Position numbers and translations under genes: made by a program. Positions 7,721 to 16,957 of a stretch of 52,866 bases of DNA are shown here, piece after piece (position 1 is the first letter of the stretch; each line of letters begins with the position of its first letter). The DNA is from Bacteroidota bacterium. Its GTDB lineage: Bacteria > Bacteroidota > Bacteroidia > 2-12-FULL-35-15. A model generated the notes under the pieces. It did not search any database. It was given only the letters and a program-made list of their open reading frames with translations, and was not told where the DNA came from. The stretch lies in the NCBI GenBank assembly GCA_947469885.1, contig CANIQT010000026.1, positions 1-52,866 on the forward strand, in the 5' to 3' direction.

Positions 7721-9925
7721 ATGAAAAAAATAATAATTATTCTCGCAGTAGTTGTAACACTTACTATGCTATCGTATTCAACATTTGCCACCAATGTTAG
7801 TGGAGGTATTTATGTAAACACCACCTGGACATTAGCCAATAGTCCATATATAGTAACGGATACTTTGGTTGTATTTCCCGGAGTAACACTTACTATAGAA
7901 CCGGGAGTTGTTGTTAAATTTGATAATAATATTTATCTGGAGATAAGGGATGCCAATATTATTGCACAAGGAACTAGTGTTGATTCGATAACTTTTACAA
8001 GCAATTCTGGTGTGCCTGTGCATGGCATTTGGGGAGGTGTAAGGAATACCGGAACTGCCTTTAGCAATGCTCACGTATTCAATTGTTGTAATTTCAGATA
8101 TGCCACCAATGGACTTAACAACAACTATAATGGTGTTGCCGATACTTTAATTATAAAAAATTCAAATTTCAATAATAATAATACGGGTTTATTTGGCGTA
8201 AATGGAGGTTATGTTGTTATTGATTCGAATAGTTTCAACAATAATTTTACCTGTGGTTTTGACTTTTCAGGAAACAATAGTATTGTTGTTAACTATTGCA
8301 ATTTTTCAAATAATGCTTTAGGGATAACAAACTCTTTTCATTCTACATTTTTAAATTGCACTTTCCGTTCAAACACCACCGCAATATATTACGCCCAGAA
8401 TTGTAAAATCTATAGCTGTATTATTAATAACAATCAAAATGGATTAACTCCACTTGGCGGAAGTTACAATCGGATAAAAAATTGTACTATTGATTCTAAT
8501 GTCGTTTGGGGTGCGAAGTTAAGTAGTGGTGATTCAATAATTAATTGTCATGTTAATTATAATACCACAGGTATTATTTCTCAGGCTACCCAGAATACTA
8601 TAATAATGTGTACTATCGAAAATAATGGTACAGGGATAATTGTAGCGTATTACAATGCAACTATTTATTGTAATAAAATTTGTAACAATACCAATTATGG
8701 CTTGTCTTACACAGGTGTACCTAATTTAAGCTTTCCGAATAATTACTGGTGTACAACAGATTCTGCTTCCACTTCGGCAGTTATACATGATGGATATGAT
8801 AATGTAATTTATGGTTTGATAAATTTTATGCCTTTGGATACGGTGAGTTGTTACCTCACGGGTTGCAATCTTCATATAACATCCACTGTAACCAATGCAA
8901 CCTGTGCCTCCTGTCCCAATGGTTCGGCAGCAGCAACTATAATAAACGGAATGCCTCCTTATACCTATACATGGTACACCATACCCATGCAAACCACTCA
9001 AACCGCCACAGGACTTCCATCAGGAATGTACACCGTATGCGTAACCGATGCCAATGGTTGTTCCACCTGCGATTCTGTATTTGTTGATTCTACTAACTGT
9101 ACAGGATTTTATGTAACTACAACTTCAACAAATGCCACTTGTAGTTCCTGTAATGATGGTACAGCTATGGCTATCCCAAGTGGTGGTTCAGTACCTTATA
9201 ATTATACATGGTACACCATACCTATGCAAACAACTGCTTCTGCTTCAGCATTAGGGTTTGGTACTTATGGAGTATGTGTAACTGATGCAAATGGATGCAC
9301 AGCGTGCGATTCAGCAACTATTAATATTGGTAATTGTTCCGCGCATTTTAGTTTTTATGCCGACACGATTCCTCAAAATTACATAGCCATTAATATGGCG
9401 TCAGGTGCAATGCCATTAACGTATTTATGGAGCTGGGGAGATGGTACTTATGATTCTACCGCTTATCCAAGTCATACTTATGCTACCTCAGGGTTTTATA
9501 ATATATGTCTTACCATTACTGATAGTGTAGGATGTACCAATACCTATTGTTCTTCATACTATTTGATGATGCCTCAAACCCCAATTATACATGTGAATGT
9601 ATATCCACCGGGAGGAATTTTTGTAGGAATAAATAATAAAACAAAAGAGGAAACTATAACCATTGCTCCAAATCCTTTCACATCCCAAACAACTATTTCT
9701 TTTTCAGAGGAATTCCGCAATAACGGTACAGGCAGCCAACACACCATTAAAATAATGAACCTGGTTGGGGAATGTATCCAACAACTAACAACTAACAACA
9801 AACAACTAATCCTTGATATGAGTAATGTTGCCAAAGGAATTTATTTTGTAAGAATAGAAGATACTTCGGCAGGCTCAGTAACAGAAAACAAAAAAGTGGT
9901 GAACAGGAAAATAATTAAGAATTAA
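7721..9925 (+). CDS. Secreted parallel beta-helix protein with SprB repeats, PKD and T9SS type A domain
   Basis: 734 residues. Signal peptide 1-23 (ends TFA). Residues about 30-385 hold N-rich, short-strand repeats (NSNFNNNNTGL, YCNFSNNALGI, NCTIDSNVVWG), the pattern of right-handed beta-helix (NosD/pectate-lyase-like) proteins, opening with the typical GVTLTIEPGVVVKF. Two SprB-type repeats (about 385-541, each with ATC.SC, PYTYTWYTIPMQTT and CVTDANGC) precede a PKD domain (542-616, YLWSWGDGT). The T9SS type A signal is at 644-734. No catalytic residues of a polysaccharide lyase are evident; an adhesin or glycan-binding role is a guess. The 3' end is nearly the same DNA as that of the next gene. 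Confidence 0.9.
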   Translation: MKKIIIILAVVVTLTMLSYSTFATNVSGGIYVNTTWTLANSPYIVTDTLVVFPGVTLTIEPGVVVKFDNNIYLEIRDANIIAQGTSVDSITFTSNSGVPVHGIWGGVRNTGTAFSNAHVFNCCNFRYATNGLNNNYNGVADTLIIKNSNFNNNNTGLFGVNGGYVVIDSNSFNNNFTCGFDFSGNNSIVVNYCNFSNNALGITNSFHSTFLNCTFRSNTTAIYYAQNCKIYSCIINNNQNGLTPLGGSYNRIKNCTIDSNVVWGAKLSSGDSIINCHVNYNTTGIISQATQNTIIMCTIENNGTGIIVAYYNATIYCNKICNNTNYGLSYTGVPNLSFPNNYWCTTDSASTSAVIHDGYDNVIYGLINFMPLDTVSCYLTGCNLHITSTVTNATCASCPNGSAAATIINGMPPYTYTWYTIPMQTTQTATGLPSGMYTVCVTDANGCSTCDSVFVDSTNCTGFYVTTTSTNATCSSCNDGTAMAIPSGGSVPYNYTWYTIPMQTTASASALGFGTYGVCVTDANGCTACDSATINIGNCSAHFSFYADTIPQNYIAINMASGAMPLTYLWSWGDGTYDSTAYPSHTYATSGFYNICLTITDSVGCTNTYCSSYYLMMPQTPIIHVNVYPPGGIFVGINNKTKEETITIAPNPFTSQTTISFSEEFRNNGTGSQHTIKIMNLVGECIQQLTTNNKQLILDMSNVAKGIYFVRIEDTSAGSVTENKKVVNRKIIKN
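9782..9809. repeat. Heptanucleotide tract in sorting domain (CAACTAA)
   Basis: Four 7-mers (CAACTAA, CAACTAA, CAACAAA, CAACTAA) encode the loop QLTTNNKQL right after the GEC motif of the T9SS signal. The same 7-mer is repeated in the next gene (11872-11899) and, in complement, between genes at 49070. A further tract, ATTAAGA twice then ATTAGTA, spans the stop codon at 9914-9934. Confidence 0.85.
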
Positions 9926-9941
9926 GAATTAGTAATGCAAA

Positions 9942-9970
9942 AGCTCCTCGGAAACGGGGGGCTTTTTTTG
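9942..9970 (+). terminator. Terminator, family copy 2
   Basis: AGCTCCTCG, GAAA, CGGGGGGCT and T-run; same design as at 7521 and 12061. It lies 16 nt after the stop of the beta-helix gene. Confidence 0.9.
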
Positions 9971-10044
9971 TTTAAATAAATAAACTTGTTTTGTAACAAT
10001 AAACACTTACTTTTGATAATTCAAATCATTTATCTCCAAATTAA

Positions 10045-12015
10045 ATGAAAAAAATAATATTAATTGCAGGTGCTTTATTATTAATAGCAAACTGTTTTTC
10101 TCAAACACCTAATTGGGAATGGGCTAAGAAAGCAGGTGGTATAAGGGCGGATTTAGGTAGTTCCATTACAACTGATGCTTCCGGAAATGTATATGCATTG
10201 GGATATTTCAAAAGTCCAACCATTGTTTTTGGCTCCACCACTTTAACTAATGCTGATAATACTGGTAATACCTATGATATGTATTTAGTAAAATATGACC
10301 AAGCTGGCAATGTAGTTTGGGCTAAAAGAGAGGGAGGGAACAGTAATGAGTATGTATATTCTGTTGCCTGCGATGCTTCGGGAGTATATGTAACGGGAGC
10401 CTATGAAAGCACTTCGATTACATTTGGTACCAGCACATTTACAAATACTTTCCGAAATAGTTTCATAGTCAAATATGATACGAACGGTACTGTGTTATGG
10501 GCAGATAGTCCTCAGGGGATTTCTTTCGATGGTTCTTTTGGATTTTCGGTTACTACAGACGGAGCCGGTAATGTATTTGCAGCAGGAAGTTTTGTGAGTG
10601 ATAGTGTCATATTCGGCACCAATATATTGCTTAATCTTATAGGAACCCATGACATATACATCGTGAAATACAGTTCATCTGGCAGCGTTCTTTGGGCAAG
10701 ACGTGCAGGTGGGGCAGGAAATGATTTCCCCTATTCTATTGCAGCAGATGCAACGGGTAGTATTTATATAACAGGATTATATCAATTTGACCCGATTGGT
10801 TTCGATTCGGATACCCTTAGCAATGCTGGAGGGTATGATTATTTTATTGCTAAATTTGATGCAAACGGAACATATATGTGGGCAAAAAATGCTGGAGGGA
10901 GTCTCGCTGATAATGGTAGTTCAATAACAATAGACGCTTCGGGAATATATGTCACCGGGAGTTATCAGAGTTCTTCCATCACTTTTGGTTCTTTCACATT
11001 GATGAATACTGGAGGAAGTAATCTATTTTTAGTAAAATACGACACATTAGGAAACGTTCTTTGGGCAAAAACCGGAGTTGGGGAGATGAGTGGAAGTTCT
11101 TTGGTTGCTGCCCCTTCGGGGATATATGTAGCAGGCGCGGCTTTAGGTACAATCATTTTAGGTTTGGATACTTTAAATCTTGGAATAACTAATGATATAC
11201 TCATTGTGAAATACGATACAGCAGGAACAGAGCAGTGGGTGAAAACCGCAGGAGGCAGTGCTATTGATGCAGGAGCATCTGTTGCTGTAGATGCTTTAAG
11301 TAATATATATGTTACCGGAAATTATATTAGTACTTCACTTACTTTTGGTTCCACTACAATAACCTGCCCGGGCAATTTTTCCGATGCGTTTATTGCCAAA
11401 CTTGACAATAGTTGTATTGCTTACTATCAAACATCTTACGATAGCATTTCAAATAATTTTACATTAACCGTAAATCCAATGACCTCATTTTTGGCTGTTG
11501 CATATCTGTGGGATTTTGGTGATGGTACCACCTCAACACTTGCTACTCCTTCACATATATATACTGTGGATACAGTTTATAACGTATGTTTAAAAATATA
11601 TACTGCCAACGGTGACTCCTGCGAATATTGTCATATTATTGGTAAAGATTATTTAGGTAATATATATAGAACAGTCGGCTTTACCATTAATGTGCAAAAT
11701 AATTTAACGGTTAATTCTCCAAATGTCGAGCAAAATGAAACTAAAATTATTATTTATCCTAATCCCTTCACTTCTCAAACAACTATTTCTTTTTCAGAAG
11801 AATCACGTACTAACGGTACAGGCAACCAACACACCATAAAAATAATGAACCTGCTTGGGGAATGTATCCAACAACTAACAACCAATAACAAACAACTAAT
11901 CCTTGATATGAGTGATGTTGCAAAGGGAATTTATTTTGTAAGAATAGAAGATACTTCGACAGGCTCAGCAACAGAAAATAAAAAGGTGGTGAACAGAAAA
12001 ATAATAATTCAATAA
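10045..12015 (+). CDS. SBBP-repeat propeller protein with PKD and T9SS type A domain
   Basis: 656 residues. Signal peptide 1-19. SBBP repeats fill residues about 20-455 (ITTDASGNVYALGYF, ITFGTSTF, KYDTNGTVLWA). A PKD domain follows at about 455-532 (YLWDFGDGT). A T9SS type A signal is at about 566-656 (IIIYPNPFTSQTTISFSEE, IKIMNLLGEC, GIYFVRI). The protein is a longer relative of the one at 3067, with an added PKD domain. The stretch from NPFTSQ to the end is nearly identical in DNA to the preceding gene, which points to duplication or gene conversion. The role is unknown; secretion to the surface through the T9SS is well supported. Confidence 0.9.
   Translation: MKKIILIAGALLLIANCFSQTPNWEWAKKAGGIRADLGSSITTDASGNVYALGYFKSPTIVFGSTTLTNADNTGNTYDMYLVKYDQAGNVVWAKREGGNSNEYVYSVACDASGVYVTGAYESTSITFGTSTFTNTFRNSFIVKYDTNGTVLWADSPQGISFDGSFGFSVTTDGAGNVFAAGSFVSDSVIFGTNILLNLIGTHDIYIVKYSSSGSVLWARRAGGAGNDFPYSIAADATGSIYITGLYQFDPIGFDSDTLSNAGGYDYFIAKFDANGTYMWAKNAGGSLADNGSSITIDASGIYVTGSYQSSSITFGSFTLMNTGGSNLFLVKYDTLGNVLWAKTGVGEMSGSSLVAAPSGIYVAGAALGTIILGLDTLNLGITNDILIVKYDTAGTEQWVKTAGGSAIDAGASVAVDALSNIYVTGNYISTSLTFGSTTITCPGNFSDAFIAKLDNSCIAYYQTSYDSISNNFTLTVNPMTSFLAVAYLWDFGDGTTSTLATPSHIYTVDTVYNVCLKIYTANGDSCEYCHIIGKDYLGNIYRTVGFTINVQNNLTVNSPNVEQNETKIIIYPNPFTSQTTISFSEESRTNGTGNQHTIKIMNLLGECIQQLTTNNKQLILDMSDVAKGIYFVRIEDTSTGSATENKKVVNRKIIIQ
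11872..11899. repeat. Heptanucleotide tract in sorting domain, second gene
   Basis: CAACTAA, CAACCAA, TAACAAA, CAACTAA, at exactly the position equivalent to 9782-9809, with three substitutions. Confidence 0.85.
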
Positions 12016-12025
12016 CACACCCCGA

Positions 12026-12089
12026 CCCCTCTCGAGAGGGGAATTGCTAACACACAAAAAAGTTCTTCGGAAACGGGGGGCTTTTTTTG
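12026..12089 (+). terminator. Perfect GC palindrome plus terminator, family copy 3
   Basis: CCCCTCTCGAGAGGGG (12026-12041) is a perfect palindrome resembling a fragment of the MITE-like element. It is followed by the family terminator AGTTCTTCG, GAAA, CGGGGGGCT (12061-12082) and a T-run. It ends almost at the stop of the convergent gene at 12093. Confidence 0.8.
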
Positions 12090-12092
12090 TTT

Positions 12093-12803
12093 CTATTTTT
12101 TTATTGCCATCATTGTTTTAATCGTTTTGTTTTCGAAACTAATTACCAGGAGGTAATTTCCACTGTTGTAATCAGAAAAATCAAAATAAGATGGTGGTGG
12201 ATTTTCGGAGTGATACATTTTTTCACCTAATACATTATATATATCAATGGAAAGTACTTTACCGGTTGTGTTATTAATTTGCAGGTTAAAAATTCCGGAA
12301 GATGGGTTAGGAAATAATACGATTTCGTTTTCTATTGGTTTGCAATTGCCATCATTAATAATTGCAGAGTATTTATAATCGCCATTAAAATCAACTTGTT
12401 TGAGCCGGTAATAATAAATTGCATTTGTTTCTTTACTGTAAGAAAAAGAATAGTTTAACAGTGAGGTAGAATTTCCGGCACCATTTATTTTTTGAATGGT
12501 AACCCAATTTACCAGGTCGGTGGTAGATTGTATTAAAAAATAATCATTGTTAGTTTCGGAAGCTGTGGACCAATAAAAAGTTACATTTTTATTGTTGCAA
12601 ATGGAGGTAAACGAAACCAAACTAACCGGTAATGGGACCTCGGCTTGGGCAGAGCCCACGCAGCTTATAGAAAAGCCATCGGCATTTCCACCTTTAAATA
12701 TGGCATTGTTTTGCGCAAACGAACTGTGTAAAATTACAAGAAGAGAAACAGTACTAAAAAACCATTTCGTTTTGCGTTTTCGGGAAGTATAATTTATTTT
12801 CAT
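12093..12803 (-). CDS. Secreted protein with T9SS type A sorting domain
   Basis: 236 residues. Residues 1-30 are a signal peptide with a basic start (MKINYTSRKRKTK). The middle (about 55-150, starting LPVSLVSFTSICNNKNVTFYW and including YYYRLKQVDFNGDY) is a beta-sandwich segment often found just before T9SS signals in Bacteroidota. The C-terminus is a type A signal (IVLFPNPSSGIFNL, IYNVLGEKM, SGNYLLVI). No separate functional domain is present. Last of four minus-strand genes (16306 to 12093) separated by only 29-33 nt, probably one operon. Confidence 0.85.
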   Translation of the reverse strand: MKINYTSRKRKTKWFFSTVSLLVILHSSFAQNNAIFKGGNADGFSISCVGSAQAEVPLPVSLVSFTSICNNKNVTFYWSTASETNNDYFLIQSTTDLVNWVTIQKINGAGNSTSLLNYSFSYSKETNAIYYYRLKQVDFNGDYKYSAIINDGNCKPIENEIVLFPNPSSGIFNLQINNTTGKVLSIDIYNVLGEKMYHSENPPPSYFDFSDYNSGNYLLVISFENKTIKTMMAIKK

Positions 12804-12832
12804 TTTATTAATTTATATGGTTATTAAAAATA

Positions 12833-14389
12833 TTACGGAGCTGTTCGCGCACCTCTGCCTCCATAGGTTCTGAGGCGAATCGGATCAGCCCATCCTGCAA
12901 ATTCGCGGGCAGAAATACGCAACGATACAGAGTTTACTTCGTAACCTCCCCCTCTTAAACCACTACCTACAGCATTGCTTGGAGGCCAGTTGGCTGTGTT
13001 AGCATTTCCTGCTGCGCTCAATACACCATCACCCTGCAACCCTGTAAAAGCCCGGCCTGTAGGATTGGCTGCAGTAACGGCTTTCTCCCAAACGTTTCCA
13101 CTCATTTCCATTATTCCATAATAAGTTGCCCCTGAAGTTTGTCTGTTGGTTGTGCTTTTTGCAAAACAACCTACCCGCAAAGGACCCTGAACTCCTGAGG
13201 TGTCGCTATATACAACATTTCCAGAGGCATTGCTGGCTAATTCGTTTGTAAAACCTGCATTTGAAATGCCACTTGCTCCTGCAATTGTGGTATTGCCCCA
13301 GGCATACTCATCGGGAACGGGAGTAATGTTTATTCCTCTACATGTTTTTTCGTACTCAAATTCGGTAAACGGTCGTAAGCCTGCCCAGTCCAAATAAGCT
13401 GCTAAATCAGCCCAACTTAAAAAATTGCAAGGTATGTTATGTCCATCACCAGCTTCGTTATACATTCCATTGCCGTTATAATTACAAGCATATACAGCAG
13501 GAGTGGTTGCATTAATTCCGGGAGTAAAAATGTCGATACCATTTCTTTTTGTATTGCTAAGAGCACCTGTTCCGATTGCCGAATTGGGGGCCACAGCAGT
13601 TCGGGAAACTTGTTGGGTATAGGTAAGTTTGTTCAAAAACTCTACATATTGTTCTTGAGTTATTTCATATTTCATCATGTAAAAAGCATTAAATCCTTTT
13701 GGGAAAGAAAGTGGAAGCGACATAAACGCTACATCATCAAAATCGTCTAGTCCTGCATTGTCCATTCCATCCAGATTGGTGTTTCCTAAACTACCTGAAC
13801 TGCCTCCACCAAGGGTTATGGCTGCTTCGGAACTAAGTAAAAAAGGAACACCACTTACATCTGCTGCAAACTGTGCCTGCAATACTCCTGTAGAGCCATC
13901 ACCCAAATAAAAGGAACCTTGCGGAATGTAAACCATTTCGATAGCATACAAGCAAACTTCGACAAGGTTAGTGTCAAGAAGTCCGTCTACACCATAATTC
14001 CACCTCAGTTGTGCACCTGCCCAGGTATTGGTTCCGATTCCATTACTACTTTTATAAATAAACACACCTTTTCCATCAGTTGGAGCAGTAATTACAGAGC
14101 CTGAAGGGGCTGTATGACCTCCAGTGTTAAAGGTTACATGATGCCATACATTGGTATATTTTAATCTGTATTTTGCAAATAACCAAATAGCATCCCAGTT
14201 ATTTTCAAGTGTGCTGGTTCGCCAGGAGTTGTCCCAGCTGATGTCGGCCTGAATCATTGTAAAATGAGAAGCTACATTCTGCCCAGTTATTGAAACGTTG
14301 GACAGGTTTACATTATTTGCTTTTGTTACAATTAAATAAAAGAAGAAAGCAATTAAGAACAATATGATTTTAAATTTCCGGGTTTTCAT
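12833..14389 (-). CDS. Exported SUMF1/FGE-fold protein without catalytic cysteines
   Basis: 518 residues with a signal peptide (MKTRKFKIILFLIAFFFYLI). Residues about 25-150 form an N-terminal domain of unknown type. From about 152 (MVYIPQGSFYLGD) to the end the sequence follows the formylglycine-generating enzyme/SUMF1 fold: FYMMKYEITQEQYVEFLN, PCNFLSWADLAAYLDWAGLR, FTEFEYEKTCRG, YGIMEMSGNVWEK, GLRGGGYE, ISAREFAG, and a last strand ending GGRGARTAP. True FGE has a redox cysteine pair near the C-terminus (GFRC region); there is no cysteine here, so formylglycine formation is unlikely. A structural or binding role is more probable. It has no T9SS signal of its own, but its operon neighbours do. 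Confidence 0.85.
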   Translation of the reverse strand: MKTRKFKIILFLIAFFFYLIVTKANNVNLSNVSITGQNVASHFTMIQADISWDNSWRTSTLENNWDAIWLFAKYRLKYTNVWHHVTFNTGGHTAPSGSVITAPTDGKGVFIYKSSNGIGTNTWAGAQLRWNYGVDGLLDTNLVEVCLYAIEMVYIPQGSFYLGDGSTGVLQAQFAADVSGVPFLLSSEAAITLGGGSSGSLGNTNLDGMDNAGLDDFDDVAFMSLPLSFPKGFNAFYMMKYEITQEQYVEFLNKLTYTQQVSRTAVAPNSAIGTGALSNTKRNGIDIFTPGINATTPAVYACNYNGNGMYNEAGDGHNIPCNFLSWADLAAYLDWAGLRPFTEFEYEKTCRGINITPVPDEYAWGNTTIAGASGISNAGFTNELASNASGNVVYSDTSGVQGPLRVGCFAKSTTNRQTSGATYYGIMEMSGNVWEKAVTAANPTGRAFTGLQGDGVLSAAGNANTANWPPSNAVGSGLRGGGYEVNSVSLRISAREFAGWADPIRLRTYGGRGARTAP

Positions 14390-14422
14390 TTTTGATTTAT
14401 CAGATATTAAGAATTATATAAT

Positions 14423-15787
14423 TTATTGTTTAGTGATTTTTAAATTTATCAAACCCTGTTCGCCCACTTTCAAAACATACATCCCATTGCATAGACTTTG
14501 AAGATTAAGAACTGTAATTTCTCCTGCTAGTTTACCGGATATTACCATTCTTCCAGTAATGTCTACAATTGAATATACTAAACCAACTAGAGATGAACTT
14601 ATTTTTAGGTTAGTATTGTCATTGGTTGGATTGGGAAATACGCTGATCGTATTGTCATTCGTTTGTTTTAAAATACCAACAGGAGGTTCATTCCATTTGG
14701 CAAGATGAGCAACACTTGTAGTACCTGCAGAAGTAAATAAACCTCCGGCATATAAGTCACCATTGTAAACGGTTAATGTATTGACACCATACGCATTGGA
14801 ACCTCCATACCAGGTGCCACCTTGCAAATCTGACCATGCTGTACCATCCCATTTGGCAATACCATTAGCGGTTACACCGCCAGCCGTTTCATACATTCCT
14901 CCTGCATATAAACTGCCGTTGTATTCGGCTAGAGCAAAAACATAATTATACCCAACTGCTGTAGCACCCATACCGGTTCCCAATGGCAACCATGAAGTGC
15001 CATCCCATTGAGCAACACTATTGGCAGTTACTCCACCAGCACTTGAAAATAATCCGCCTGCAATCAGGTGTGCATTAAAATTGGTTATTGAATAGGTTAT
15101 CCAAGGTATTCCACTGCCCACTTGTGACCATGATGTACCATTCCATTTTGCAATATGGTCGGCTACATTTCCACCGGCAGTGGTAAAAAAACCAGCAGCA
15201 ATTAAATCACCAGCATACACATCCAATGCCATCACTTGACTGCTCATTCCAGTTCCAAGTGTTGTCCAACCGGCTTGGTCCCATGCGCCAATGTAATTTA
15301 CAGGAACGCCTTCCGCATCTGTAAAATAGCCTCCGGCAATCAGTTGGTTATTATAAACAGTTAGCGCAGCAACAATACTATTGGTGCCACCCGAAACATC
15401 TGTCCATGTTGTTCCGTCCCAACGGGCAATGTTATTTACAAGTACACCTCCTGCATTTACAAATTGACCACCTGCAATCAATTCGCCATTATATACGGTT
15501 AGTGCATTTACCCACCCGTCCATGCCGGTGCCCAAAGCACTCCACGAAGTACCATTCCATTTTGCAATGTAGTTGGCAGGAACACCTCCTGCACAAGTAA
15601 ATCTGCCGCCCACGACCAGTTCACCATTGTAAACTACAGATGCATTTACCCAATCGCACATTCCTCCTCCAACATCTGACCATGTTTGGGAAAAAGAATT
15701 TGATGAATAAAACATAGTAATCATAAGCATTCCAAAAGCAATTTTGGAAACTCCTTTTTTTAGTTTGTTTAATAATTTATTTTTCAT
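14423..15787 (-). CDS. Repeat beta-propeller protein with T9SS type A domain
   Basis: 454 residues. Signal peptide 1-33 (MKNKLLNKLKKGVSK then a hydrophobic core, ending SFSQ). Eight or so repeats of about 42 residues follow (ALTVYNGELIAGGQFVNAGG, IARWDGTTWTDVSGG), each with a W-D/N-G-T-x-W motif, predicting a beta-propeller. The T9SS type A signal is at about 378-454 (ISVFPNPTNDNTNLKI, YSIVDITGRMVI, NGMYVLKV). No enzymatic motif. It probably lies in an operon with the genes on either side (spacing 30 and 33 nt). Confidence 0.88.
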   Translation of the reverse strand: MKNKLLNKLKKGVSKIAFGMLMITMFYSSNSFSQTWSDVGGGMCDWVNASVVYNGELVVGGRFTCAGGVPANYIAKWNGTSWSALGTGMDGWVNALTVYNGELIAGGQFVNAGGVLVNNIARWDGTTWTDVSGGTNSIVAALTVYNNQLIAGGYFTDAEGVPVNYIGAWDQAGWTTLGTGMSSQVMALDVYAGDLIAAGFFTTAGGNVADHIAKWNGTSWSQVGSGIPWITYSITNFNAHLIAGGLFSSAGGVTANSVAQWDGTSWLPLGTGMGATAVGYNYVFALAEYNGSLYAGGMYETAGGVTANGIAKWDGTAWSDLQGGTWYGGSNAYGVNTLTVYNGDLYAGGLFTSAGTTSVAHLAKWNEPPVGILKQTNDNTISVFPNPTNDNTNLKISSSLVGLVYSIVDITGRMVISGKLAGEITVLNLQSLCNGMYVLKVGEQGLINLKITKQ

Positions 15788-15817
15788 TTTTATTTGTTTT
15801 TAAATTTCTGTTATCCT

Positions 15818-16306
15818 TTAGTCTTCGTCATTTTCAGTTGTTCCACCTTGGTCCTGCATAGTGGTATTTCCATTAAGTTCAGTATGCCTTATTTGTCCGC
15901 CCATGTATCCGGTTTTGGCAATCAACCCAAAACTGATAAGAGAAATAAATAAAGTAATTGTTGCTATGGTTTTTGACCAGGAAGATTTGCGAATGGTAAT
16001 AATTAGTCCAAGAAGAGAAGCCACTCCAAGTATGATTAAAGCAATTAAAGCAAACAAAGCAAACTCTTCATGTTGTTCAATAAGTTGTTTGGAAATACCC
16101 TGTATGTTTTCAATTGACTCTTCGGCTTCTTCGCCTGTTAAGTAAGTAATAACTGCCCCGACAGAGGATATTATTAACAAGTTGTAGGCTGCTATTTTAG
16201 TCATTTCACTTTTTGTCCAAAGTGCATGAGCTAATACTAATCCACCCAAAATTGATCCGATAATCGGAAGGTGGTTTAAAAATAAATGAATATGTGTTGT
16301 GTTCAT
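15818..16306 (-). CDS. Four-helix membrane protein (HLxLNHLPIIG family)
   Basis: 162 residues with four predicted membrane helices (about 8-28, 38-57, 80-104, 112-132). The N-terminal THIHLFLNHLPIIG, the central HEEFA and the C-terminal GGQIRHTE place His and Glu residues near the membrane faces. These are hallmarks of a conserved small membrane family (DUF2231-like in architecture) whose function, possibly redox or metal related, is not established. It is the first gene of the likely operon continuing to 12093. The acidic, glycine-rich tail is unremarkable. Confidence 0.7.
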   Translation of the reverse strand: MNTTHIHLFLNHLPIIGSILGGLVLAHALWTKSEMTKIAAYNLLIISSVGAVITYLTGEEAEESIENIQGISKQLIEQHEEFALFALIALIILGVASLLGLIITIRKSSWSKTIATITLFISLISFGLIAKTGYMGGQIRHTELNGNTTMQDQGGTTENDED

Positions 16307-16483
16307 AGTTTTAATTTTTTTTGTTTTAAAACAATTAAATTGAAATTAGAATTCTCAGTGAGTGAAAACCAATTATATTTTTTATTGCAGTGCTAATTAA
16401 TCAGAGAACTTCTGATTGCATGTGTACATAAAACTTCAATAGAAATTTCAAAACACGTTAACAAAAAATAAATGATTTAACAG

Positions 16484-16870
16484 TTATGAAAACTGGGGAG
16501 GATGCCAAATAAGAGTATGGTAATTGGCAATAAGAAAAGAGTTTTGTTCTATGTTGATATTGTTTTTAGGAGGAATAGCAGGTATTAAACAATTGCTAAT
16601 TTCTTTAGTTGGCAAAAATAAAGTAAAAGTGTTTGTTGCAAAAATAGATTTGTGTGACTTAAATGGCAATTGATTATGTTCACTATCTTTCTTGCCACCA
16701 TCCTTATTATTGTAATGTATAAGCAGAAAATTGACAAAAGAAATTGAATGATCAATTTTTTTATGCGCACGATAGTGCTCCACCACACATTTTATTTTGA
16801 GTAGTTCATCCATATCTGCGACAGAAAACAGATAAGAAGATAAGATAAGTATGAGTAGTATTTTTTTCAA
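16484..16870 (-). CDS. Small exported protein of a metal-resistance-associated family
   Basis: 128 residues. A hydrophobic N-terminus (MKKILLILILSSYLFSVADMD) could be a signal peptide. The body has the pattern HYRAHKK, FVNFLLIHYNNKDG, SEHNQLPFKSH, and a C-terminus ending YHTLIWHPPQFS. From memory, this arrangement belongs to a Bacteroidota family often found next to CzcA/CusA-type metal efflux operons; no efflux gene is present here, so the association is only suggestive. Histidines are frequent, but no classical metal site is defined. It is divergent from the T9SS fossil downstream of 17171. Confidence 0.6.
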   Translation of the reverse strand: MKKILLILILSSYLFSVADMDELLKIKCVVEHYRAHKKIDHSISFVNFLLIHYNNKDGGKKDSEHNQLPFKSHKSIFATNTFTLFLPTKEISNCLIPAIPPKNNINIEQNSFLIANYHTLIWHPPQFS

Positions 16871-16912
16871 CTTTTATAAAACTTTAACTGAATTCATAGT
16901 TTTATTTGAGTA

Positions 16913-16957
16913 CAAAGTTAACGCCATTGCGACCTAATAAAACATGATATATGTCAT
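16913..16957 (-). promoter_or_regulatory. Promoter and dyad upstream of the small exported protein
   Basis: On the minus strand TAACTTTG (16913-16920) matches the -7 consensus 43 nt before the start codon. Upstream of it, ATGATATATGTCAT (16944-16957) is a near-perfect palindrome (12 of 14 positions), a plausible operator. Confidence 0.45.
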
